Assembly: GCF_037975245.1 (NCBI RefSeq)
Contig: NC_092564.1
Coordinates: 10,828,484 to 10,892,483 of the forward strand
Source of the DNA: Apostichopus japonicus
Taxonomy: Eukaryota > Echinodermata > Holothuroidea > Aspidochirotida > Stichopodidae
Length of the DNA stretch: 64,000 bases
Direction of reading: 5' to 3'
In this document: piece by piece, positions 50,162-60,263 of the stretch
How positions within the stretch are numbered: position 1 is the first letter of the stretch
How the letters are laid out: each line of letters starts with the position of its first letter
Position numbers and translations under genes: made by a program
The notes under the pieces: model-generated
Databases searched by the model: none
What the model was told of the DNA's origin: nothing
The model's input: the letters and a program-made list of their open reading frames with translations, nothing else

Positions 50162-51885
50162 CTCTTGAATTGCCACGATGTCGGAAAAAGGATTTCGGAA
50201 AAAAGGTCTTTTGTATACATAAGCCGGTAGTATTTGGGAGGGCTCTCACTCTTCTCCTGCATGTGCTGTAATCATCTTTTATTTGTTTTATTTGATTTCA
50301 TTTGTTTTTTTTTAGTATAGAAAACTACACCTTGTTGCAATGCAAACACAAAGATGGGGGAAGGCCAAAAAGAATAACACTCACTTTTTTAACGTGGCTT
50401 GGCAAACAAAATTTGAAGAATATTCAAAATGGGAATTGGAATTTTATATATTTTGGATTTGGTGTTTGTGTGTTTATCTTGTTTAGAGAAAAAGAAGAAA
50501 AAAACAGCATCTTTATTTGATGGGCCTTTAAAGTTTTAAAAATGGGTTTCGGGTGTTGATTTCTTGGTCTACAAACATTGTGGTGCTTGACTGACTGACA
50601 CTTTATGGGGGGATGTTAAGGTGACTGAATTTGATATTGGCAGGAGTTATGGATGATAGTTGGAAGGACCAGGGGTGGGGGGGGGGGGTGAGGCGAAGGA
50701 TAGAGAAGGAGAAATGAAAGTGTTGAAAGTGAAGAGGGAGAATCTTTTAATTGAATTTTCAGTTTGCAGCAGCACAGGTTTACTGCATGAAAAGGCTATA
50801 TTTAAAGAAACTTTCAATAATGCACTCTTCGTGTATATAATTTGGTGGGGTGTGGTAGTCGGAGCCGGGGGGGGGGGGTGTGATTGAGACAGCAATGAAA
50901 GGGAGCAACCTTTCCACATATATGTTGTTTGTGCTATGGTAGTATCGTTTCCTTTTTCAAACTGGAGGGCAAAAAATGTAAAAATTAAGTTATCTAAAAT
51001 TAATTTAAAATCAGGTTTAGTTAATAAATGAAAGTTAAAGAAAATTTTATTGATGGTAGCAAGGGTGCCATGGTATTGTAAAGTGAATAATCAATCAGCC
51101 ATGGAAGGCCAACTCCTTTTTGTTGGGAACTTGTCGTCAAGCAAACCTATGGATTCAAGCCCTGTCTGGCTAAAGTAAGATGGGGTTATTATTTTTATCT
51201 AGGAGGAATCAATTCTTTTTCCCCTCATGTTGAAATGGTCTTCCAAATGTTTAAAAAAAATGTCCAAAAAGAATGTACTGGTGTGAATTGGATAGCCACC
51301 TGGTGTGAAGTAAAAAGGCCATAGGCTTATCCCATATGTACATGTGACTACTTACTATCATTAAATAACTGCCCCCCAGGCTGATATTATAAATAATGGA
51401 AACATTATAGAAAATAACTGTCTGTTGTCACCCAACCATCTCAATAGTAGATGCAGGTATCACTAAGAATGTTTATGAAATATGTATTGCATGTGTTGAT
51501 TAGTATTTGCATAATAATTTGATGAGGGATAACCTGTTTCTGGACAGGAAGTTGAAGGGTATTAACTGTGGTGGGAGAGATGAAGGTATATCCTGTCCAT
51601 GAACTGATTTGTCATTAAAAAAAAAGAAGTTATTTCAAAGTATCACTCTTTTTTCTTCCCTTTTTTTTTTCTTCCTTTTACATGAGTATTGTAAAAGGAA
51701 AAGCAGAGGTTGAGTTTGAGCCAGGGACCTTGAGATGCAAAAGCAAAAGTCTTTACCACTAGATCATTAGGTGGGCCTCTGGATTCTAAAGCTTTACAAA
51801 TATTTAAAGATCCTGCTGTTTGGACTTAGTCGTTTTTATAAAACATTTTCTCCACTACTCCTCCCCCCGAATACCGATTAGCTAG
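50162..51885. other. SRP68 3' UTR and gene-poor DNA
   Basis: The beginning should be SRP68 3' UTR; no clear AATAAA close to the stop. Poly-G runs are at 50680 and 50870. At about 51716-51776 the minus strand reads like a decayed tRNA (ATCTAGTGGTAAAG as A box; CAAGGTCCCTGG where the B box should be). Confidence 0.5.
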
Positions 51886-52085
51886 TCAGGGGGGGAGGGG
51901 TGGCGGCGAACTCCACTTGTCCGCACGTGAACCTTGTCAGGGGGAGAGGTGGAGGCGATCTCCACTTGTCCGCGCCTTTACCTTGTCAGGGAGGGGGGGC
52001 GGCGACCTCACCTTGTCCACACCTTCACCCCCTCTCACCCTCTCACCTTACCCACCTGTCAGGAGGAGGGGGCCGCCCACCTTCG
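51886..52085. repeat. GC-rich minisatellite, about 60-bp units
   Basis: Three units carrying GGYGGCGAYCTCCACTTGTCC and ACCTTGTCAGGG (about 51890-51945, 51946-52005, 52006-52070). Open frames here on the plus strand differ by frame between units and are not genes. Confidence 0.8.
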
Positions 52086-52125
52086 GGATTCATCTTATCC
52101 ACTTGTCAGAACTCCTTTTGCAAAT

Positions 52126-52200
52126 ACTCACCTGGGACTTGAACCGATGCAATCCAACCCAATCGCTTACTGAACGATGGAATAACCAATTACACCATTT
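52126..52200 (-). other. tRNA-like sequence (pseudo-tRNA or SINE head)
   Basis: On the minus strand TGGTGTAATTGGTTA (A-box like) is followed after about 40 bases by GGTTCAAGTCC (B-box like), and ATCGT/GCGAT can form an anticodon-like stem. The base before the would-be anticodon is C instead of T, so a functional tRNA is unlikely. Confidence 0.45.
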
Positions 52201-52249
52201 TGGTTCCCTCTGGAGAAACTTCGTTTCTTATATTTATACTTCCACTCCC

Positions 52250-52750
52250 TCCAGAGGGTAGAAAAGTAAAAGGCTCTGTCTGGACATGAACCGCAGACAT
52301 GATGCTTTGTCTGGGAATCGAACCGGAGACATGGAGTTTGTCTGTCTCTCCAGTCCAGAGCACTACCAACTGCGCCATTAGAACTGTTGAGAATTAATGC
52401 TCGTTTCTAATATTTAAACTTCAGAGTCCAGAAAGGAATCAGTAAAAGAGCAAAAATGTAAAATGCTCTGTCTGGGGTTCGAACCGGAGACATGGAGTTT
52501 GTCTGTCTCTCCAGTCCAGAGCACTACCAACTGCGCCACTAGAACTGTTGAGAATTAATGCTCGTTTCAAATATTTAAACTTCAAAGTCCAGAATGGAAT
52601 CAGTAAAAGAGCAAAAATGTAAAATGCTCTGTCTGGGGTTCGAACCGGAGACATGGAGTTTGTCTGTCTCTCCAGTCCAGAGCACTACCAACTGCGCCAC
52701 TAGAACTGTTGAGAATTAATACTCGTTTCTAATATTTAATCTTCACAACA
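52250..52750 (-). repeat. 161-bp tandem repeat carrying Pol III A and B boxes
   Basis: Three good copies on the minus strand. A box TGGCGCAGTTGGTAGTGC is at 52360-52377, 52521-52538 and 52682-52699; B box GGTTCGATTCC or GGTTCGAACCC is at 52314-52324, 52475-52485 and 52636-52646. Spacing between successive boxes is exactly 161. The A-to-B distance (about 35 bases) is that of a tRNA. Degenerate units continue near 52797 and 52991. The unit is a tRNA-derived SINE head or tRNA-like gene amplified in tandem; no clean cloverleaf or anticodon was found. Confidence 0.75.
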
Positions 52751-53068
52751 TTAGAAGGCAAATAAATAGAAAATCAAATGCATCCTCTGGTGTTTGAATT
52801 CAAGACAAGGAGTATGTCTCATTTTTTTTTCAGTTTATTGACAATTTCATTGTACAAAACAATAATAAATATGCAAAATTATACAACATAACAACTTCGC
52901 CACAGTAACTGTTAATTGAGAAATGATAGGCTTTTCTAATATTTTAACTGCAAAATGAGGAAAAGAAATACCAAAACAATACCTCCTCTGGGAGTTGAAA
53001 TCTAGACAGAGAGTTTGTCTTACTTTCTTAGTACATAACACTAACCACAGTAACTGTTTAGAAATAAT

Positions 53069-53180
53069 TATTTGTGATTTGATTTGATTTATTTTGTTTT
53101 TTCACGTGCAAATATACAATGTGAAAGGAAGTCTTCTATAATGCATACAATAGCTTAACAAAGTAGAAGACTGGTCAGAA
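53069..53180 (-). mobile_element. CR1-group LINE, 3' end only (copy 4)
   Basis: On the minus strand the hairpin arms AGTCTTCT and AGAAGACTTCC, the TTGTTAAGC loop and the CACGTGAAAAAACAAAATAAATCAAATC tail split across 53174-53069 match the copy at 2760-2877. A pure 5'-truncated insertion. Confidence 0.75.
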
Positions 53181-53199
53181 AAGCATTATTTGGACAATT

Positions 53200-53640
53200 G
53201 CTTCCCATCTAGCAAAAACATAACCCTAACAAACAGTAAACCGGCGTCGTAAAAGCTTTTTTTGTCATAAACAATGGTATTATCAATTCTAATAAAATTA
53301 TTAAGGATTTGCACACCCAATTTCCGATGGTTTCTTAAAGGTAGCTAAGCTTACTCAAAACCATACAAATTTGTCCAATGAAGGTATTTTTAAATACAAG
53401 AAATATCCTGGTCATGAAAATTATAATTAAAAAGCAACTCTTTACCGGACGGCGACAGAGAGGAATGAAATAAAAGAGCTTCCAATACCCCGTGTTGGCA
53501 TTATTACAATAACGCTTGACCCAAGAGGTTTTGTGAGCACCAACAAAGCCGTGAACATATATTTTTTTTAAACCCCCCTTTTCAATGGGGTTATACATAG
53601 TAATTTTCCTTACTTTATCAGTTTTCCCGTTCGAAATAAA
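53200..53640 (-). mobile_element. L1-like LINE, short ORF2 C-terminal fragment
   Basis: The minus strand reads DKVRKITMYNPIEKGGLKKI then YVHGFVGAHKTSWVKRYCNN and GYWKLFYF. The EGGL.M.....F..ALK.SW..R motif after the RT domain is typical of L1/Tx1-like elements. The intact 87-codon frame is 53335-53598. No other part of the element is visible here. Confidence 0.6.
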
Positions 53641-53845
53641 TCAAAAATAGTACTTTGGATCTTTTCAATAAAATCTTTTGGAGGGCTATGCAGATTCCTT
53701 GGGACCACGTTTCTCACGCACGGAAGCAGATATGGACCTGGGAGTTGCAAATTTGGGCTCCTGAGCATCGGTTACCTCCTGTTACGTCATTTGGGCGAAT
53801 TCGATTTTGGATCGATTTTTGGTCAGTTTTGGCAAAACTGCAAAT

Positions 53846-54416
53846 CAGGTTTTTTGCCCCCACGCCCCAACGCAGCACCTAATTCCAAAAAAAACTTCAG
53901 ATTCGTAATCAGCTTGTCGCGAACTACCAGAAAAGATACACATTTATCGCTTTTGCGACAATTTCTTTTTTCACCTCAAAGAAAAGTAAGACCGAAAAAC
54001 TTTTACGACGAACAAAGGTTATAAAACCTTTTGTTGTCCCTAAAAGTTTTTCGGTTTTCTATTGTTCATCAGAAGTTGCAAACTGAGCGAAATAAGTGTC
54101 ATAAGAGGGTGCTCGACGCATCTTGCCAGTGATAGGCCTACGTGATTTCAAAGCAGTCAAATCAAACCTTCGTTTGTCATTTTGAGTTTTATCTTGACAT
54201 TTATGAATAAATGGGTCAATTTTGGCAAAAAAATGCAAGAGGTACGTACCCCTTACGTTTTTTTTTAGGTGAAAACACTTTTTGTCGCAAAGCGATAAAT
54301 GTGTATCTTTTCTGGTAGTTCGCGACACGCAGATTACGAATCTGAAGTTTATTTTGGAATTGGGTGTTGTGTGGGGGGGGGGGGCGTGCGGGGGGGGGGG
54401 GCAAAAAAACCTGATA
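53846..54416. repeat. foldback with arms of about 150 bp
   Basis: The left arm (53846-53992) containing TTCAGATTCGTAATC, TCGCGAACTACCAGAAAAGA and ACACATTTATCGC is repeated inverted at about 54248-54412. The outer part of each arm has a C- or G-run before CAAAAAACCTGA. The loop is about 255 bases and contains the repeat also found at 56629. Confidence 0.8.
54006..54185. repeat. dispersed repeat copy 1
   Basis: GAACAAAGGTT with an inverted AACCTTTTGTT, then TCAGAAGTTGCAAACTGA, CTCGACGCATCTTGCCAGT and TTTCAAAGCAGTCAAATCAA; the same series in the same order occurs at 56629-56795. Confidence 0.75.
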
Positions 54417-54642
54417 TATGATTTATGAAAAACTGTAGAAATCATAGGCCTATAAACAACAAGACTTTCCCGGTCAGATAATTACACGAAATTTGTGTAT
54501 AACAAAGACAAGGGTGTCTTCTACTCCACGTCTTATTTCAATGTTGATGGGTGTTTCAAAGAGAACAAGAGAGGGGGCTGAAAAGAGGGGTTTTTCAAAA
54601 TTGTGCACTTATAAAGAATACGTATTTCTATCGGGTCTTTTG

Positions 54643-55011
54643 CAGTGTCGGAGCTAGGGGTATTGGTCGAGGGGGCGAGGATGGTCTGCAGGGGCGCTTT
54701 CGACACTATCTAAGCGGAGCGCCACCACGGGTTGGCGCGGAGCGTAGAGAAATATTTGAATAAAGATGCTCCCTAGATCGCCGGAAATGACCCTTGCCGG
54801 GCCTTGCTAATATGCAGATAAATGAAGAATAAATAGGTGTCATCGCCAAAAAAAATGTGACAAATGTCAATAGGTAGATGAGAGCGCATTAAAAACGTCA
54901 ATATTCGCATATAAATAAAAAGTGGTATAAAGCTGAAAAGGGCGCCAGCAGTCCATTTGAGTCCGTCAGGGGGGCATCCGCCCCCCTGACTGTATGGACG
55001 CTCCGCCACTG
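54643..55011. mobile_element. hAT-type MITE, 369 bp
   Basis: CAGTGTCGGAGC on the left mirrors GCTCCGCCACTG on the right, the CAGTG-start of hAT transposons, and G-rich and C-rich tracts lie just inside. The 8-base flanks do not match, so the target duplication has decayed or an end has moved. No transposase inside. Confidence 0.55.
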
Positions 55012-55117
55012 CCAGATAGACCACCCAACCCCCCCCCCTCCCCCTTCCATGGTACGCCATTTGACGCAAGAATAACACACCCTCAATGCAACCTATAGCT
55101 AATGGACACTTTCGTGG

Positions 55118-56489
55118 TATGATTATAGTCCCCCAAATGAGCCCATATCCACCGATATAATAAAAAAAATGTTCTAATAAAAAATAAAAAAACTCCTAGT
55201 AAATGCCCACCACATTATTTTTTTCTGAAAAAGGCAAGTCTCTCTTAGAAATATGTGATAAATACAACTTAACGATAATTAACCAAAATACCAAACCTAG
55301 GATGAACCCAATAAACAATATTACAGAACTACTTGACTACCCATATAACCTCAAATCACCTCGCAACTAAAACTTATTCGATACAAATCCTAGAAGATGA
55401 CTAAATCAGTGACCATTTTCCACTCGTTTTTGAGCTAGACATAAACCTCAACTGCGTACCAAATAACGAATTGACGTATAACTACAATAAAACAGACTCC
55501 CAAAATACAACAACCAAAACAACGAGCTAAATTACATCGACAATTACTGTGACAGCGTTGCCCATCATATTTTCTATACTTTCAAAAGACACTGTCCCTT
55601 AAAAACAAAACAGAAAACGAAAACTAAATAAGAATATTCTTACACTTATGAAACTCAGACGTCGCCTACGTAGAACTTATATCATCTCCCGAGACCCAAC
55701 TCTAAAAACCCAAATTAACCAACTTAAATAGCAATAAACAGACAAATATTGGCGGATTAACAAAACCGCGTCCAAAACAACTGCGATTTAATCATTAATG
55801 ATAAAAACCCGAAACACTTTTGGAAAATTAAAAAAAAAAAATCATTAACCCCATTACAACACCAAACACAGGTAAAACAGACCAAGGCCTTAGAGATAAC
55901 GTAGGTAACCTCATCACAAAAACTCAAGACCAAATAAAGCTAATTGAATCGTACTTTAAAAGTATATTCAATATCTACGATGGCCCCCCCCCCCCCCATA
56001 CGATATCAGCTGTAAACACGAAATAGACCGTACAATTATCAGTAATGCAACAAGCTTTAACACCAACCCGTTAGGATGTCTCAACAAAAACATCCCTCTG
56101 TTCAATAAAATAGATATAAACAATTGGTATAGTGCCACTTAAACATGCATCCTCCACTGGTCCTGACAACATAAATGACCAACTGCCTAAAAAACTCCCC
56201 TCCGATATTCATTAACTCTCATATTTTCCCACTATTTAACGAACTCCTTACACTGGGTTATTTCCCAACCCCATGGAAATCCGCCAAAAAGATTTTAATA
56301 CCGAAACTAAGTAAAGACCGCACCAAAATTCAAAATTATCGACCAGTTAGTCTCCTCCCAGCCTTAGGTAAGATTTTCGAAAGAATTATAGATAACCGCA
56401 CCATAACCCACCTAGAGCAAATTAATCACCTTTCCCCGTATCAATCGGGCTAATTCCGCGCACACAAATCTACAATAAACCAAACTTTC
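55118..56489 (+). mobile_element. Jockey-clade LINE fragment, truncated at both ends
   Basis: Runs parallel to 45521-46940 of the other Jockey copy: endonuclease end (SLLEICDKYNLTIINQNTKP, TELLDYP, ISDHFPL) and early RT (FPTPWKSAKKILIPKLS, YRPVSLLPALGKIFERII, HLSPYQSG then a stop). It stops at AACCAAACTTTC, so the RT catalytic part and 3' end are missing. Loss of the 3' end is not what target-primed insertion gives, so a later deletion or insertion removed it. Several frameshifts; a 15-base C run sits near 55987. Confidence 0.8.
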
Positions 56490-56582
56490 TGCTTATCTTA
56501 TTTTTTTAGCCTCTGAAGAAGATCCTGCTAGGATCGAAACTTTTACACATTCTATTACACAGGCTCTTTAGTGGATAAGCAG
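56489..56582 (+). ncRNA. hammerhead-like motif, possibly Penelope-type
   Basis: AGCCT (56508) directly followed by CTGAAGA (fits CUGANGA), then stem GATCC-TGCTA-GGATC, GAAA (56536) and AGGCT (56561) which pairs with AGCCT as stem I. CTGCTTATC and GATAAGCAG enclose the whole. The base before the would-be cleavage site is A instead of U, and one A is unpaired after CTGAAGA, so it is at best degenerate. Penelope-like retroelements carry such motifs. Confidence 0.35.
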
Positions 56583-56628
56583 TTTGCTAACAGTTTTATT
56601 TTATTTTCATTCTGCTTATCTTTTAGGC

Positions 56629-56795
56629 AGAACAAAGGTTTGTGAATCCTTTGTTCGTTTTAAAAGTTTTTTCGGGTTTCTATTGTTCCTCTGAAGTTGC
56701 AAACTGACCAAAAAGAGGCCGATAGAGAGCGCTCGACGCATCTTGCCAGTCATACGTTATTTCAAAGCAGTCAAATCAAACCTTTCTTATTCATA
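56629..56795. repeat. dispersed repeat copy 2
   Basis: GAACAAAGGTTTGTGAATCC and TTTGTTC form a hairpin, followed by CTGAAGTTGCAAACTGACC, CTCGACGCATCTTGCCAGT and TTTCAAAGCAGTCAAATCAA. Same order as 54006-54185. Confidence 0.75.
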
Positions 56796-56865
56796 AATGT
56801 TCTCCAGTTTCACGGTGTTGTTTCCTCGGAAATTGTATGCTAAGCGATAGAAGTGTTCAATGTTT

Positions 56866-57434
56866 TAATCGTAATTTTTTCTCCAAAAATGTAACGGAGG
56901 GTGATTCAATACCCAGAGATACTGTTGTTTTAACTGGTTGTTGTATATTAATAGTTTTCAACCGCTCCGCGACATGAGCTATGCAGATTCAGGAAACGTT
57001 GCCTTGACCATTACTTTAGCAACAAGGCAATCAAAAGAATTAAGATCTTTTAAGGACTCAAAAATGTAGAATTTATATTCCAAAATGTTTCAATACCCAG
57101 AGATAACAGTCTTCCTATGTGAAATAAAGACATACAGATGCTCTATGTATGAGCACATGGACATATTCTTTGATCAATTTGAGCAAGAAAAGCAGCTCTG
57201 CCACCCCTTTAATAATTAATGAGTTATATGACATTGTTTTATTTTCACTATGAAACATTTTCACAAGTTACTGCCAAACCTAGAGTAATGTAGTATTAAT
57301 CACTGAAAATAATGCCAATTTTAAGACCATTTGAAATATGAAGTTCAATAAAGGTGTACGTGTTGAGTTATCCTGTTTACAAGTACAGCATTTTGAACAT
57401 CACCCTCCGTTCCATTTTGAAGAAAAACTTAGCA
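56866..57434. mobile_element. inverted-repeat element (MITE-like), about 0.57 kb
   Basis: TTTTTTCTCCAAAAATGTAA then CGGAGGGTGAT on the left mirrors ATCACCCTCCG then TTCCATTTTGAAGAAAAA on the right. TTCAATACCCAGAGATA is repeated inside (56911 and 57089). Exact ends and target duplication unclear. Confidence 0.6.
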
Positions 57435-57451
57435 TTATTTCTCAACAGTTG

Positions 57452-57485
57452 CTGTGGCGCAGCGGTTAGCAAGGGCGTAGGAACC
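57452..57485 (+). other. A-box-like tRNA-derived remnant
   Basis: GTGGCGCAGCGGTTAGC is a good tRNA A box. A matching B box at tRNA distance is not clear (the region after it is GGAACCGGGGGGCTGG), so this is likely a decayed SINE head. Confidence 0.3.
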
Positions 57486-58011
57486 GGGGGGCTGGGCTGG
57501 ATCTAACTGCGCCAAAGTTCAGTACAGGGGAACTTGAAATGCAGCTATTGGTCAAGACAAATTGGTGGGGACACGGTATATCATGTCCCCACTACTGAAA
57601 AAGTTGATGGGGACGCGTCCCGCTGTCCGCACCAGGATCTGTGCCCATGGTTTGAAGGCTGTTCATCCTGGAACGCCATTTTCATGCTCACTTATATGAT
57701 TTGATATCTGCTGTTTGCTTAACAAATTCGAATAATTGAAGTGAGACTGAAATAAATAACTTTGATTTGTTTATTGTGCAATTCCCCACATTCTTTTCAT
57801 TTCGAAAGACGCACAGTTTCAAGTTCAGTACACTGAAGGTTTCGATTCTCTATCTGCCTTCAGTTTAGGTAAGATCTTGGGATATTCATCCCTAGATATT
57901 GTTAGAAATCCATGCAGCACAGTGTTCTTGGTATTTCTTGGGATTTTTCGGGCCTGATCTTGGGAAATTGCAAAATCGGGAGTGGTTACACTCCATTTAG
58001 GTCAGTGCACG

Positions 58012-59622
58012 TATGGCAAGCCGTTTTAACATTTACCTCGCAATTCGACTTAAGTCGAATACATTTCACTTAAGTGGAATTCAATATCACTTAAGCAGAA
58101 TACTATTTAACTTACGTGGAATTCTATTTCACTTAAGTGGAATACCATTCCACTTAAGCTTAATTGTATTTTACTTAAGCTGAATTCATCAACTTGTCAC
58201 TGCATCTTACTTAAGCTAAATCTATTTCACTTAAGGGGATTGTATTTCACTTAAGTGGAAATGCATTTCACTTAAGTGGAATTGTATTCTACTTAAGTGG
58301 ATACAATTCCACTTAAGTGGAATGTCCTATTTCACTTAAGTGGAATACAATTCCACTTAAGTGGAAATGCATTCCATTTAAGTGAAATGTGATTGGATAG
58401 TCTATTTCACTTAAGTGGAATGTGATTGACTAGTCTATTCCACTTAAGTGGAATTTGATTGGCTAGTAAATTCAACGCCAAACTTTGCCCATGCCTTTGC
58501 GCGCCATTATAAACAACTTGCCGCGATACGTGTACGTACGTGGTGTCGATATGTGCACAATGAATATCGGCTGTCCATCGGGATCCAGCTAGCACTTAAC
58601 ATCCGTGCAAGGTGAGTACGTACGTACCTGACCTGGTACCTGGCGAATACCATTACCAAAATAAAGCCATGGCAAATACATTACAAGTGGTTGGAGCTAC
58701 AGCCGAAAACGCATTGACAAGGGCAAGAGAACGTATTACTTTTTTTTGGATTTTGGATGGAATCTTTTATTTCGTCAAAAGTTTCACTATCTAAAAAGTT
58801 ACGAATACTGCCTATGTTACTTTAACAAGATGTAAGTCGCCTCTGTTGTGCATCATACTGATTGTTCCCCGGTGCAAGTGAGGAAACAACACTTCGAATT
58901 GTCTCTAAAAACAACAATTATTTGATCGCATTCCAGCAATGTTTAGATGTGAATGATTAGCCATAGCCATGATGTACACGTGCAACGAGGATCGACTACA
59001 TCATCATATGTGTTGAGCAATTGAATGCGTTACGACGAACATTACCCTAAATTGTATTTATATATAAGCCACATATCAACACTTCCACTTAAGTGGAATT
59101 GTATTTTACTTAAGCAGAATAGAATTCCACTTAAGTGAAATTGACGAGAAAAAGATATTATTCCACTTTAGTGAAATTGTATTCCACTTAAGTGGAATAC
59201 AATTCCACTTTAAGTGGAAATGCATTCCACTTAAGTGGAATTGTATTTCACTTAAGTGGAAATGCATTTCACTTAAGTGGAATTGTATTCCACTTAAGTG
59301 AAATAGATGGGCTATTTAGCTTAAGTGAAATGTTATTCCACTTAAGTGGAAATGTATTCCACTTAAGTGAAATACAATTCCACTTAAGTGGAATGCATTT
59401 CCACTAAAGTGAAATACAATTCCACTTAAGTGGGAGGCATATCCACTTAAGTGAAATAGAAATGAAATGGAATTTTACTTAAGGGATATTGAATTCCACT
59501 TAAGTGGAATACATTTTACTTAAGTGGAATAACATTTCACTTAAGTAGAATGTATTCCACTTAAGTGAAATGTATTCGACTTAAGTCTAATTGCGAGGTA
59601 AATGTTAAAAGGGCTTGCCATA
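58012..59622. mobile_element. non-autonomous DNA transposon built from CACTTAAGTG palindromes, 1611 bp
   Basis: The left end TATGGCAAGCC, then TTTTAACATTTACCTCGCAA, mirrors the right end with only about two mismatches in some 60 bases. TGCACG stands directly outside both ends (58006-58011, 59623-59628), a 6-bp target duplication. Inside the ends, about 58040-58460 and 59085-59595 consist of variants of the 16-bp palindrome TTCCACTTAAGTGGAA separated by short AT spacers: roughly three dozen CTTAAG centres by eye. The central 58470-59080 is unique sequence with no palindromes and only a 60-codon frame (58612-58794) of no recognised content. No transposase. Superfamily not assigned; 6-bp duplications are uncommon. 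Confidence 0.85.
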
Positions 59623-59628
59623 TGCACG

Positions 59629-60160
59629 ACCTCTAGCATCACTAATACACAGCCCGATCACTAGACTCGTTATCTATCGATGAAGTGGTGTGTTGCCGGA
59701 TTTTGTCAAGGTTTTGGTACTACGGGCGAAGGTTATTGTTTAAGTTTTGTAACCCATCGGGAAGCGATAAGAGGGGTGGGGCGTAGGGGTTGTGGGAGTG
59801 GGTGGTGGGGCATTTTCACGCAGATTGGAACAATCTCAAGAAGTGATAGGTGCGTCCGCCTGCCCCCCCCCCCACCCACTACATGATATTCACAGGAGAT
59901 GTGCTCAATTCTCCAATCACATGCAGAATTTATTTTTAGATTCATTGTATGAGTTACGGTACGAGGTTTAGGGTAACAATTAGCATTCAGGTCGGAGTAT
60001 AACATTTTATCTCTGGATGGCAGTGTCGCATCGAAGGACATATGTCTAGTGCAGTTTGCATATAGATCCTGGTCTAATACCGAAATGCATCATGTTCCCG
60101 ACGACTCGGTCGAGTTCGAGACCAGCCACAGTTGCTCTCATAGCACAATTGTACAATTGT
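59629..60160. other. non-coding stretch
   Basis: No gene recognised. G-rich and C-rich runs at 59775-59870 create open frames on both strands that are not convincing. Confidence 0.45.
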
Positions 60161-60161
60161 T

Positions 60162-60240
<79 letters not shown>

Positions 60241-60248
60241 ATATATAT
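60161..60248. repeat. (TA)n microsatellite with shared flank
   Basis: About 88 bases of TA repeat with TTTAT interruptions, followed by TTAGTGAGAGAGGAAA exactly as after the (TA)n at 5263-5456. The pair suggests a dispersed element that ends in, or contains, this microsatellite. Confidence 0.9.
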
Positions 60249-60263
60249 TAGTGAGAGAGGAAA

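Noticed and set aside
52126-52200. Functional tRNA gene
   Set aside because: A and B boxes are present but the acceptor stem is not convincing and the base before the anticodon is C.
51900-52261. Three overlapping frames rich in Pro, Gly and His
   Set aside because: They read through a GC-rich minisatellite whose unit length changes frame between copies.
53791-54445. Similar Arg/Thr/Lys-rich frames on opposite strands
   Set aside because: They are the two arms of the foldback read from either side, not a gene family.
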